A program made the translations under genes and the position numbers. Source: Emiliania huxleyi CCMP1516 (Eukaryota > Haptophyta > Isochrysidales > Noelaerhabdaceae). From it: a DNA stretch of 64,000 nt. Where the stretch lies: the NCBI RefSeq assembly GCF_000372725.1, contig NW_005199274.1, positions 524,578 to 588,577 on the forward strand. The letters run 5' to 3'. Shown here piece by piece: positions 29,973-40,208 of this stretch (position 1 is the stretch's first letter; each line of letters opens with the position of its first letter). The notes under the pieces were generated by a model, which saw only the letters and a program-made list of their open reading frames with translations, was not told the DNA's origin and did no database searches.

Positions 29973-30810
29973 CTGAGGGAGGGTGTAGAGGATGTAGAGT
30001 GTAGAGCGCTGTAGAGCTGTAGAGCTGTAGAGCGCTGTAGAGCTGTAGAGCTCTACATCCGCCGCGGGACGAAGCGCCTGCGTTGTAGAGCGATACAACA
30101 AACTCTACATCATAAGCGGCGAACGAGGCACGGTCGCTCTCCGACATGAGGCGCGTTGCACTTGCCAGTGCTGCCCTGGCCTTCTGTCTGCCCGCCCAAT
30201 GGGTGGGAGGTGCCTCTGCTGCTGTGGCATGCCTCACGGCTGCGACTGGCCGGCGCCTCGGCGCGTCAGCTCGGCTAGGTGTAGCGATAGTGGCCAGCGC
30301 AACTCGCCTGGACTCAACGCTCAGCCACGGAGCTCCCGCACGCGCTGGCGCGAGGCATGGCGCATGCAACGCGTCTGAATGCTCGCCTCGCCTCGCGCAA
30401 ATGCGACCGTCCTCGCACACCGCCTGCTAAAGGAGCACACTGCGACGAATGCGGCACCGGCGACGCATGGCAGGCTGGTCATGACGCAGTTATAGGGTGT
30501 TGTGTGCTGTCAGAGTGACTCTCTGTGTGTCAGGGATAGTCAGGGCCGCCGTCCATCAGAGCTCCAGTAAGCTCAGAGACACCCCATTAGTGCGACTCGA
30601 CCTCTTTGAGTCACTGCCTTCCCGGCGGTTTGGCTGTAGAGCCTCTACAACAAACTCTACAACAAAATCGCGCTCTACATCGCTCTACAACGCAGGCAGT
30701 TCGTCACGCGGCGGATGTAGAGCTCTACAGCTCTACAGCACTCCAGAGCGCTCTACATCTCTACAACTCTACAGCGCTCTACACTCTACATCCTCTACAC
30801 CCTCCCTCAG
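29973..30810. mobile_element. Non-autonomous TIR element with 8-bp target duplication
   Basis: Terminal inverted repeats of about 150 bp start CTGAGGGAGGGTGTAGAGGA and consist of TGTAGAGC-type subrepeats (left arm about 29973-30118, right arm about 30650-30810). They are flanked by the direct repeat CCCTCGCC (29965-29972 and 30811-30818). Long TIRs with 8-10-bp duplications suggest a Mutator- or hAT-like non-autonomous element. The ~530-bp centre holds only a short frame (30146-30430) with a signal-like N-terminus and no transposase. Confidence 0.72.
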
Positions 30811-30818
30811 CCCTCGCC

Positions 30819-31733
30819 CTCCCCCCCGCCCTACCGAACCACCCAGCCACCGGCACCGCCCGCCCATGCCGACTCCGCCCTCCCGCCGCCCTCCCCCCTT
30901 CCCGCCCGCCCTCCGCCTTCGCCATCCCCCATCTGTGCGTTCCACTCCGTCCGCTCCCTCCCGTTGGCGCCCGTCCCGCCCTCCGCCCTCGCCCTCCGCC
31001 CCTGCCCCGGCTGTCCTGGGCGACATCCCCACACCATCACGCGCCAAGTGGGAGGGAAGTGGACGGGGCCCTGAGCCGACCTAGCCGCCAAACGGAATGG
31101 GGCGCCCAACGCGTACCGAATTACTGTGCCTTTCCCGGGTGCAGCCTTTCGGTTCGTGAAGGGTCGGTGCGAGTCGTGCTTTCCTCGATCCCCCGCCCTC
31201 ACCCGCCACTCCACCGCTTTGTTTGGCTCTCCAGCCTTACCACCATCGGGAGGCGGCGAGCGAGGCGAAAGAAATCAGACTCGGTCGAAAGACCCCAGAT
31301 TGGCATCCATGCCTTTCTGGATGACAGGGTGGCCCGGTGGCCCGCCACAACGACCCCTGGAATTGCGACTCGCCGCTTTCGATGTTCTGTGTGAGCTCTG
31401 AGTCGCGATCCGCTGAACAACTGCCACAAAAATCCGCTGTGATTCTGTGTGAGCTCTGTGTCTTGTTTTGCCAACAATACACCTAACTCGAATAAAATAA
31501 AGTTTGGCGTCATGTTGTGTGTGCCTTCGCTTGTTTCTATAACAACGAAGTCTAGCTCAAAATAAAAAATCCGGGGATTGCGACTCGCCGCTTTCGATGT
31601 TCTGTGTGAGTTCTTTGTCGCGATGCTACAACATGCCTTATAAAATAAAAAATCCCAACCCGCGGCAGCGGCGGCTTCCGAATGGGTGCGAGACGCCAGC
31701 ACCAAAAGCGAGCCGTGACAACAGCCGTAGCGC
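30819..31733. other. Intergenic, Pro-rich frames and a duplicated ~45-bp motif
   Basis: C-rich sequence with low-complexity Pro/Ser frames. A direct repeat ATTGCGACTCGCCGCTTTCG continuing ATGTTCTGTGTGAG lies at about 31365 and 31574, with a partial third copy near 31437. No gene supported before the expansin-CAP ATG. Confidence 0.5.
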
Positions 31734-33722
31734 ATGAAGCAGGCCAACGCCACACCTACAGCTGTGCAGCAGAGCACCAGCCCAAGCCGTCTCAAGGTGC
31801 TCACCGTCGTCGTCATCGTTTGCATCGCGGCAGCTCTGTCGGCCGCCATCGCCGTGCGCCCATCAAGTGGCCCAACAGCCCTACTCGGCACTGCGGACGG
31901 AAGCGGTGGCGGTGAAGGCGAGGGTGGTGGTGGCGAGGCCGGTGGTGGCGAGGGCGGTGGTGGCGAGGGCGGTGGCGGCGAGGGGGGCGGTGGTGGCGAG
32001 GGCGGTGGCGGAGATGGAGGTGGTGGTGAGGGTGGTGGTGGCGAGGGCGGTGGCGGAGATGGAGGTGGTGGTGAGGGTGGTGGTGGCGAGGGCGGTGGCG
32101 GAGATGGAGGTGGTGGTGAGGGCGGTGGCGGAGATGGAGGTGGTGGTGAGGCAGGCCAGATGACGATGTGGAGCACCGACCCGCAGGAAATTGTCGGCTC
32201 GTCCTGTGAATTCGCCAACATCGCACAGGGCGGCACAGGCTCGCCAGCCGCTGCGAACCCCTACATCGCATCCGGACGCTACTGCGCCGTCGACGCGGAG
32301 CTCTACGGCGGTGCAGTGGCGTGCGGGCGCTGCTACAGGATCACATTCAACGGAGCAGAGACGACGGAGACCACTGGCTGCAACCGGCCTGGTGCGGCGG
32401 TCGTGATGGTGGTCGATTCGGGCTCAGCTGCGGAGTTCGATTGCCACCTGCCCGTATTCCGGGACATATCAGGTTGCGCGACGGGCGTGATGGGCATCCA
32501 ATTCGAGCAGGTCGCGTGTCAAGGGGCCGGCCCGCCGACGGCAACCATCCTCGACGGTGGCAATGCCTATTTTGTCAAGGTCCTCTTCTCCGGGCTCGAA
32601 CGTGGCGTCGACGCAGCCACCATCACGGTCGGTGGCAACGCTCCTGTGATGATGAGCCGCAACGGTGGCCCCTTCCAGGCCTCCACCCAAGGGCTGACGG
32701 GCGTGCCTGTCGGCTTCACGCTCACGCTGGACGACGGCTCGACGCTAGAGCTCGCAAACTGCTTCGGAAATTGGCCACAGACGACGGGCGCCTCGTGCGT
32801 GTCTGACGCTTTGACTTTGCCGCCGCCGCCGCCATCGCCCCGGCCGCCACCGCCGCCCTCGCCTATTTCGGCCCTCGGCGGCGAGACGGGCTGCCTCAAG
32901 GGCTTCACCGCAGCCCACAACGCTGTCCGGTGCCTCCATCCGGGCACCCCCGACCTCGTCTGGGACGACTGCCTCGGCCGCTGTGAGCACTCATCCGCCC
33001 AACACCAATGACCCGCCCAAACAAACCATGCGCGTATCTCCCGACCCCGCCTCTCCGAACGCGCACCCCATGCAGGCGCGCAGGACTGGGCGGACCACCT
33101 CGCGCTCACCGACTCGTTTGCTCACTCTCCGAGCGGGCGGTGCTCGGAGTGCAGCTTGGGCTACGTAGGCGAGAACCTTGGCTCGGGCCAGTTCAGCGTG
33201 GACGGTTTTATGGACATGTACTGGAACGAAGAAGTGCATTGGAACTATGCGACCAGCACCGGCACGGGTGGAGGCGCCACAGGGCACTTCACGCAAATCG
33301 TTTGGAAGGCCACCACCAAGCTGGGCTGTGGCACCAATTCGCGGAAATGGGTCTGCGTATACGCCACCGGCGGCAACTACAACAACGCGTACGCGACCAA
33401 CGTTCTGGAAAGGGACGAGAGCCGCCGTGAGCTCTGTGACCCGTGCCACTTTGGCCACAGCAAGGGCAGCCAGGCATGCACAGGGGTGAACGTAGAGTGG
33501 TATCGTGAGCTGGGCATCTGTGACCGGGTGAGCGAGACCTGCATCTGCAAGAGCGGCAACGCCGGCACCGGCACCCAGAGCTGTGCTTCCGGTGGCGGCG
33601 GCACGGGAGGCTTCACCTCATACACCGAAGAGCCTGCGTGCAACAGCGGGTGGCCCGCGGCAGCTCATGGCAGCAACGGTGGCTTCAGCACAAACGGCGG
33701 CGGCTACAACGGTGGCGGCTGA
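31734..33722 (+). CDS. Membrane-anchored expansin-CAP fusion protein
   Basis: 629 aa in two exons, 31734-32976 and 33076-33722. The intron has a GC donor and TGCAG acceptor, phase 1. A type II signal anchor (VLTVVVIVCIAAALSAAIAV, about residues 22-41) precedes a ~75-residue Gly/Glu repeat (GGGEGGGG units). The first domain is expansin-like: a DPBB core (VACGRCYRITFNG, VMVVDSGSAAEFDCHLPVF, GVMGIQFEQVAC), then a second beta-sandwich (VKVLFSGLERGVDAATITVG to LANCFGNWPQTTGASC). After a Pro-rich hinge comes a CAP/SCP/PR-1 domain: FTAAHNAVRCLHPGTPDLVW, YVGENLGSG, GHFTQIVWKATTKLGCGTN and VCVYATGGNYNNAY. The tail is Cys- and Gly-rich. A cell-wall or scale-matrix loosening or binding role is inferred. 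The fusion is unusual. Confidence 0.85.
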
Positions 33723-34749
33723 TCATGCGCCCCACTAGGCCAGTCAGTCAGTCTACACACGTCCTAGCACGGGTTATGGGGCAGCCGCAGCAAACGCGTA
33801 TGGACCTGGGGACTCAAATGTTGCGGTCGAGCGCGGCTGCAGCCGAGATGCCGTCCACCCCCTCGCCACCAGCGCAATCACAGCACGCACTAGCTGTGCC
33901 GTCACAACTCCTGACTCGCAGCTGGTCACCACTCCCAGTCCTCTCAAGTTCACACACCTCGGAGGACACTGCGTGTGATGTGTGAATGCGTGGCCTCTCT
34001 GCGCGGGGTTTTTTGTGTTTACTTAGAGTTTTAACAGTACAAGAACACCGAATCGCACACAGCTCACAGGGGAGAAAACAGAATTAGTGATGAGAGTGTA
34101 TACCAGGTCCAGAGTTTAGTCCACGCACCACGCATCCACATGAGGAAGATGCGATCCCATCCCAAGCGGCGGCGGAGTCTGTCTGGGGGCAGATCAACCA
34201 ATACGCATGCATGCGCAAGGATGCTGCGCCATCAATGCACGCAGCGCCCCGGCCGCCCCATCGGTGTACACGTAGTACTGCTCTAGTCGAGCTCGTCCTC
34301 CTCCGATCCCTCCTACAGAGGTGTGAATGGCGTCTCGTCACCCCGAACCGCTTCGCACCGCCCGCCGCGCTCCTCCGGTCCAGGGACACCTCCATCGCCA
34401 TCTGCAGCGCCGTCGAGTGGAATGGTACCCCTTGGTCGACGCCCCACCGCCGCACCTACAGTCACCACGTCCGGAGGAAGCCAGTGTGGTCGAGGCGTTG
34501 GCGAAGCCTGTAGGTACCCAACCCACATGGTCGTCACGACCAACAACAGCAAAGGCGAAAGGCGAGGAAAGACCGTGTGGCCGTCGAGAGGTGTGGCTGC
34601 AACCGCCCGTCTCTAGCGGGTGTGTGGGGCTGTGTGGAGCAAGAGGAGCCCGCGCGACCTGCTCGCGCGAGCTGTCGCACGCCGTCTTGTATGACGCCTG
34701 CTCACGGCCAGCGCGCGCGTGAAGAGGCGCCGTTCACAGCGGCTCGTCA
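33723..34749. other. Intergenic, no supported gene
   Basis: Long stretch without a credible ORF. At 34721-34742 it has GTGAAGAGGCGCCGTTCACA, a hairpin like the one in three introns elsewhere in the window, which may mark the last intron of the Cys-rich gene to the right. Confidence 0.45.
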
Positions 34750-36622
34750 TCAGCCGTGAAATGTGGAGTGGAACGCGCCGCGCTCTGAAGGTCCGACGCG
34801 ACCAACGACGCGCCCTCCTCCCCCTCCCCGCCGCCGCCGCCGCCGTATCGGTCCTTCTTCTTCTTCCTGCGCCGCCGCTCCCGCTCCCGCCGGCCTAGAC
34901 TCGCGGGGGTGGAGCTGTGAACGGCGGCTCTCCACGGCGCCGCCCGTGCCCCCTCCCCCCCCCCGGCGCCACCGTCGTCGTCCACCCACAGGACGCTTGC
35001 GTCCTTCTCCTCCGCCGCCTCGGCCCAACCAGACACCTCGTACAGCCCCTCGCCGGGAGTCTTGTACTCCTCCTCGGCCGCCCGCCGCGACCTGCCTCGC
35101 CCCCTCCGCCGGCTCGCCGAGCGCCGCCGCCTCGAGACGCAGCAGATCGCCGCAGCGCACCTGATGCGTCCAACTCCGCCCGCGGTTCACATCCAACTCT
35201 GTGGCGGTGTGCCGAGCAACGCGCGGCGCGGCGCGCAGCGCGCACATGGCGCCGGCCGCGACCGTTGCGCCCGCGCCCATCGTACCGAGCCGGTGCGACG
35301 ACGCGGCGGCGGCGTGGAGCCGGTCCACATACGCGCCGCTGTACGCGGTGACCGGCAGCGGAGGCGGAGGCGGAGCCGCACCGGCCTCAAGAGCACCTGC
35401 CATTTGCCAGGGCGGGAGGCGTCGATGCGCTGGCTCGGCGGGCGGCGCACGCGGTCCCCGCGCCGTACGCCGCACCCGGCAGCGAGTTCGAGGCTGCGCC
35501 GCGCGCATCGCCCGCCGGCCGCAGCTGCTGCCGAGGGGAAAGGACGCCCGCTAGCCCCAGCCTGGCGCAATTCTCGTTCACCTACCGAGGGGCCAGAGCC
35601 GAGGGCAGGGTGGGTGCAGTGCTTGAACGGCGAAGAGCACAGCCCTCTCGCGGCAGCTCTCTCTCGCCCGCCTCCCGCCCGCTGTTGACCTGCTGCTCGC
35701 ACGCGCGCCGCCACGCCACCGACGCGCCGTCTCCGAGCCGCGACCGCCCCAGCAGGTTTCCCGCCTCGGGCTGCGAGTAGCCCACGCGGCTCTCTTCCGG
35801 AGGCGGCGGCGGAGGGCGGAGCAGCGGCGCGTGGGCGGCGGCGGCGGGCGGCGGCGGAGGTGGAGGCGCGAGGCTGCCCCCGCAGAAGGCGCACGCGCCG
35901 CACTGGCAGCGCTTGCAGTAGTTTGACGCGTGCTCGGGCTGGCACATTGCGGCGCACTGCTGCACGGTCGTGTCGGCGTTGTCCAGCGGCGCACACTGGA
36001 TCGGAGCGGTGGACGGGGCGGCCGGTCCGGCGGCGCAGAAGGGACAGCTCGCGCAGCGGCACTGCTGGCAGCGGCTCAGGGAGCAGTCGAGCTCACACTG
36101 CGCGGTCGCGACGTCGGAGCTGTCGTTCGGCTCGCACTCGCTCCCCCGGGCGAGAACCCCTCGGACGAGGACGGCCTGGGCCGGCGCCGCGCTACCGGAT
36201 GCAGCGGCCGGCGCGGCGGCGGGCGCGGCGCTACGTGTGGGCGTTGCCACGGGCGCGGCGGCGGGCTTCTGGGCGGAGCCGCCGCCGCCGCCGCGACAAC
36301 TCGGGCACGCCTTGCACGAGCACTTGCCGCAGTGCGACGACTCCTCCAGAGGGCGGCACCAGTCGAGGCACGTCTCGTACGCCGTGTCCCATTTCGCCAC
36401 CGCGGGGCACGGGTGGGTGATGTCCTCGCGGTACTGGGCGCATAGGGCGACGCAGCCGGCGCAGAGCTCCTTTGGGCAGTGGTCGCGTGGCGAGCGGCAC
36501 CACGAAGCGCAGCGGTTGCCGCGGTTGCCCTTTTTCGGCAGCTGGGCCTCGCTCACGCTGATGGCGAGCGCGGCGGCGAGCGCGGCGAAGAGCAGGGATC
36601 GCTGCTGCGAGCTTTTTTGCAT
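34750..36622 (-). CDS. Secreted cysteine-rich protein with Pro-rich spacers
   Basis: The ATG at 36622 starts MQKSSQQRSLLFAALAAALA, a signal peptide cleaved near SEA-QL. Exon 1 carries at least four Cys-rich modules of the pattern C-x3-C...HC-x2-C-x-C-x2-C-x2-C: RCASWCRSPRDHC, CLDWCRPLEESSHCGKCSCK, CELDCSLSRCQQCRCASCPF and MCQPEHASNYCKRCQCGAC. Ala/Pro-rich linkers separate them, and a PPPPPPP run follows. Probable later exons to about 34.75 kb encode AYSGAYVDRLHAAAASSHRL, a short hydrophobic stretch and an acidic end (WAEAAEEKDASVLWVDDDG). Splice sites after about 35.8 kb are not resolved. This Cys pattern recurs in algal extracellular proteins. Function unknown. Confidence 0.5.
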
Positions 36623-37031
36623 CGCTCGTCTGCCCTCCAGCCGCCGTGCGTGCTTCAACAAGATCCGTTGTTCACGCTGCTCGAGGACACACTCGTCACA
36701 GCCCGCGAGGGCCTATGGCCTGCGGGAATCTGAGTCTGAAGTGGTGAAGTGCTGGCCCGTGGTCGGAGGCGTGCCGGGTATTACACGTGCTCGCTAAGCT
36801 GGTGTGTGTGCGGAAGTGGGGTGCCTCCACGGCCACCGACCGAGAGGAACGGTCGGTCGCGTGCGGGTAGGGCGACTCGACCGGTGGCCGCACTCGGTGT
36901 TCCTTTTCCCGCAGAGCAGATTGTGAATGAGCTTGCCTTTGGCGGGGGCGGGCGAGCGAGTGCACGGAGCTAAGTGCCTCGCTCGCCGCCCTCGCGGGAG
37001 TCGCTTAGGTAGGCGGCCGGCTCCCGCAGTG
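36623..37031. other. Upstream spacer with a short palindrome
   Basis: Contains GGCGAGCGAGTGCA...AGTGCCTCGCTCGCC (36948-36990), an imperfect inverted repeat. No gene seen. Confidence 0.45.
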
Positions 37032-37385
37032 TACCTGTGTTAGTGCCAGTGCGCGCCAGTCCCGTGCCCAGTGTCGTGCGAGGGAGTTTTGTTGTAAATT
37101 CTTTTCCCTTGCTTTTTGTTTAAATTCTTTTCCCTGTGTTAGTGCCAGTGCGCGCCAGTCCCGTGCCCAGTGTTGTGCGAGGGAGGTTCGTTGTAAAATT
37201 CTTTTCCCTTAGTGCCAGTGCGCGCCAGTCCCGTGCCCAGTGTCGTGCGAGGGAGTTTTGTTGTAAATTCTTTTCCCTTGCTTTTCCCTTTGTTTAAATT
37301 CTTTTCCCTGTGTTAGTGCCAGTGCGCGCCAGTCCCGTGCCCAGTGTTGTGCGAGGGAGTTTTGTTGTAAAATTCTTTTCCCTCG
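37032..37385 (+). promoter_or_regulatory. Four tandem promoter-like units upstream of the RAP gene
   Basis: Four direct repeats of 74-103 bp. Each reads GTTAGTGCCAGTGCGCGCCA, GTCCCGTGCCCAGTG(T/C), GTGCGAGGGAG and TTGTAAA(A)TTCTTTTCCC. The unit alternates between a long and a short form. A single diverged unit lies upstream of the 2OG-oxygenase gene (52261-52400, minus strand, sense orientation), and a partial one (GCGCCAGTCCCGTGCCCGTG) lies before the VHL-like gene at about 40064. The last AAATTCTTTT is about 85 bp from the ATG at 37459. Promoter role inferred. Confidence 0.6.
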
Positions 37386-37458
37386 GCGGTTCCGAGAGAC
37401 CACGTTCCGCTGACGCGGCCCGGACGCACGCATCTCGCTCGACGCCAAGTGTGCAGGC

Positions 37459-40059
37459 ATGGCCCATCGGAGCGAGGAGCGTCGCTGGCGTGATGAGCAA
37501 CGGCGCGACGAGTGCGGACGCGAAGAGTGGCGATGGCAGGGCGAGCGACGGCGGTCGCGATCACGCGATGAGCCGCGGCGGGATGAGCTGCGACGGCGCG
37601 ACGAGCGTTGGCAAGGCGAGCAATGGCCGCACCACGGGCGGCATGACGAGCGGCGCGGCTACAACGACTCTTGGTGCAGTGGTCGCGAGCAGCGAAGGCC
37701 CGCTGAGCCACAATGGCCCGCTGAGCGATGGCGCGACGAGCCATGGCGAGGCGAGCAACGGCCGCATCATGACGGGCGGCATGACGAGCGGCGCGGCTTC
37801 GACGATCGGGGCAGAGGCGAGCGCGAGCGCGACTGGCACGATCGGCGCGATGACCGGCGCGATGACCGCCGCGGCGAGGGGCAGCCTCAGCACAGCGGTC
37901 GCCGGGAGAGACCGCCGATGCACGGAGCGCAAGGACGCGACGCACGAATGTGCAATGATCGCTCCTTCTCTGTCCGCCGCGCTGACAGTGATCAGGTCGA
38001 CCCTCGGAAGCTGACCACTTTGATAAGCCAGGCTGGCAGCGCTGACGCATTGCTCGCGCTCTCTGCTGCCCACAGCACGAGCTTAAACCACATCCACGCT
38101 GCGAACCTGTGGAACAAACTGGGCAAGCAGCGCATCGAGCGGCCGCACGAGGAGCGGCTTGAGGAGCTGGTGCAGCGCACGCTGGACCTCGTTTCTTCGT
38201 GCCGAGCGCGCGAGCTGGCCAACATCGCCCACGGCGTAGCAAAGTGCCAGCTGCAAGTAGGGGTGGTGCGTTCGCTGTACGCGGCGGTGGCGGAGGCGGC
38301 GGTGGGGAGCGGGCTGGATCGCTTCAAGCCGCAGGAGCTGGCCAACACGGTGTGGGCGTATGCGACGGCGGGCGTGGCTGCGGACGCGCTGTACGCGGCG
38401 GTGGCGGAGGCGGCGGTGCGCAGCAGGCTGGCTGGCTTCAACCCTCAGAACCTGGCCAACACGGCGTGGGCGTACGCGACGGCGGGCGTCGCTGCGGACG
38501 CGCTGTACGCGGCGGTGGCGGAGGCGGCGGTGCGCGGCGGGTTGGATCGCTTCAACCCTCAGGCCCTGGCCATGACGGTGCGGGCGTACGCGACGGCGGG
38601 CGTGGCTGCGGACGCGCTGTACGCGGCGGTGGCGGAGGCGGCGGTGCGCGGTGGGCTGGATCGCTTCAACCCGCAGGACCTGGCCAACACGGTGTGGGCG
38701 TATGCGACGGCGGGCGTGGCTGCGGACGCGCTGTACGCGGCGGTGGCGGAGGCGGCGGTGCGGAGCGGGCTGGCTGGCTTCAACCCGCAGGACCTGGCCA
38801 ACACGGTGTGGGCGTATGCGACGGCGGGCGTGGCTGCGGACGCGCTGTACGCGACGGTAGCGGACGCGGCGGTGCGCGGCGGGCTGGCTGGCTTCAAGCC
38901 TCAGGACCTGGCCAACACGGTGTGGGCGTATGCGACGGCGGGCGTGGCTGCGGACGCGCTGTACGCGGCGGTGGCGGAGGCGGCGGTGCGCGGCGGGCTG
39001 GCTGGCTTCAAGCCTCAGGAACTGGCCATGACGGTGTGGGCGTATGCGACGGCGGGCGTCGCTGCGGACGCGCTGTACGCGGCGGTGGCGGAGGCGGCGG
39101 TGCGCGGCGGGCTGGATCGCTTCAACCCTCAGGCCCTGGCCAACACGGTGTGGGCGTATGCGACTGCGGGCGTGGCTGCGGACGCGCTGTACGCGGCGGT
39201 GGCGGAGGAGGCGGTGCGGGGCGGGCTGGCTGGCTTCAACCCTCAGAACCTGGCCAACACGGTGTGGGCGTACGCGACGGCGGGCGTGGCTGCGGACGCG
39301 CTGTACGCGGCGGTGGCGGAGGCGGCGGTGCGCGGCGGGCTGGATCGCTTCAAGCCGCGGGAGCTGGCCATGACGGTGTGGGCGTATGCGACGGCGGGCG
39401 TGGCTGCGGACGCGCTGTACGCGGCGGTGGCGGAGGCGGCGGTGCGGAGCGGGCTGGCTGGCTTCAAGCCGCAGGAGCTGGCCATGACGGTGTGGGCGTA
39501 TGCGACGGCAGACCATCATCACCAGGCGTTGCTTGCCGACTGCTCGCGCGTGATCAGCGACTCGCTCGCGCGGGATCCGTCGAGGTGGAGCGAGCCGGGC
39601 CGCCGTCAGCTGCACCAGTGGCAGCTCTGGCTCTCTCTTGAGCGAGGCGAAGACGGCCAGCAGCATCTTCTCCCCGCCTCTGAGCGCAAGCTCTGCTGCG
39701 ACGCTATGCAAGACACGCAGGTGACGATCTCTGAGTTCCAACGCTCCGTCGCGGCTGCCCTCGCCGCCGTCCGCTCCGGCTTCGAGGAGGAGCATCTCGA
39801 GCTGCGCACCGGCTACTCGCTCGACCTGGCGCTGCCCTCGTCACGCGCCGCGGTCGAGGTGGACGGCCCCTCTCACTTCCTGCTGCCCGACGGCCGGGGC
39901 GTGCGCAGACCCAATGGGCCGACGCTGCTCAAGCGGCGCCTCCTCGCGGCGGCTGGCTGGAGGGTGATCAGCGTTCCATTCTACGAGTGGGACGGCTTCG
40001 CGACGGCCAAGGAGCGGCAAACCTACCTGCAGGGGGCGGTCGCCCCGCTGTTGGGGTAG
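37459..40059 (+). CDS. RAP-domain protein with eleven 38-aa helical repeats
   Basis: 866 aa, intronless. The first ~170 residues are Arg/Asp/Glu/Trp-rich low complexity. Residues ~180-270 are helical (LTTLISQAGSADALLALSAA; ELANIAHGVAKCQ). Residues ~273-690 hold eleven near-identical 38-aa units: ALYAAVAEAAVRGGLDRFNP then QALANTVWAYATAGVAAD, an OPR/FASTK-like helical-repeat solenoid. The C-terminus is a RAP domain (YSLDLALPSSRAAVEVDGPS, HFLLPDG, LLKRRLLAAAGWRVISVPFY, EW). RAP proteins bind organellar RNA and act in its processing or translation. Units differ mainly in R(G/S)(G/R)L(D/A)(R/G)F(N/K)P(Q/R)(A/D/E/N)LA(N/M)T, probably the RNA-contact face. Targeting is not clear from the N-terminus. 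Confidence 0.86.
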   Translation: MAHRSEERRWRDEQRRDECGREEWRWQGERRRSRSRDEPRRDELRRRDERWQGEQWPHHGRHDERRGYNDSWCSGREQRRPAEPQWPAERWRDEPWRGEQRPHHDGRHDERRGFDDRGRGERERDWHDRRDDRRDDRRGEGQPQHSGRRERPPMHGAQGRDARMCNDRSFSVRRADSDQVDPRKLTTLISQAGSADALLALSAAHSTSLNHIHAANLWNKLGKQRIERPHEERLEELVQRTLDLVSSCRARELANIAHGVAKCQLQVGVVRSLYAAVAEAAVGSGLDRFKPQELANTVWAYATAGVAADALYAAVAEAAVRSRLAGFNPQNLANTAWAYATAGVAADALYAAVAEAAVRGGLDRFNPQALAMTVRAYATAGVAADALYAAVAEAAVRGGLDRFNPQDLANTVWAYATAGVAADALYAAVAEAAVRSGLAGFNPQDLANTVWAYATAGVAADALYATVADAAVRGGLAGFKPQDLANTVWAYATAGVAADALYAAVAEAAVRGGLAGFKPQELAMTVWAYATAGVAADALYAAVAEAAVRGGLDRFNPQALANTVWAYATAGVAADALYAAVAEEAVRGGLAGFNPQNLANTVWAYATAGVAADALYAAVAEAAVRGGLDRFKPRELAMTVWAYATAGVAADALYAAVAEAAVRSGLAGFKPQELAMTVWAYATADHHHQALLADCSRVISDSLARDPSRWSEPGRRQLHQWQLWLSLERGEDGQQHLLPASERKLCCDAMQDTQVTISEFQRSVAAALAAVRSGFEEEHLELRTGYSLDLALPSSRAAVEVDGPSHFLLPDGRGVRRPNGPTLLKRRLLAAAGWRVISVPFYEWDGFATAKERQTYLQGAVAPLLG
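38278..39525 (+). repeat. 114-bp tandem repeat array within the RAP gene
   Basis: Eleven in-frame 114-bp units with very high nucleotide identity. Differences cluster in two short windows per unit. The array was probably expanded by unequal exchange and is prone to copy-number variation. Confidence 0.93.
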
Positions 40060-40208
40060 TGCTGTGCGCCAGTCCCGTGCCCGTGTAAAGCGTGCAATCC
40101 CGTTGCACCATACCACACCCCGCAAAAAGTTGGAACCCTGTTGTTCAAGCCTCACTGTCCTGTGCTGTCGTCCCGGACCCGGACCGTCCCGGACCGGACC
40201 TGTCCTCG

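Noticed and set aside
37313..39795. Long minus-strand and alternative-frame ORFs opposite the RAP gene
   Set aside because: They are shadows of the 114-bp repeat and of low-complexity GC-rich codons. The RAP frame alone gives recognised domains.
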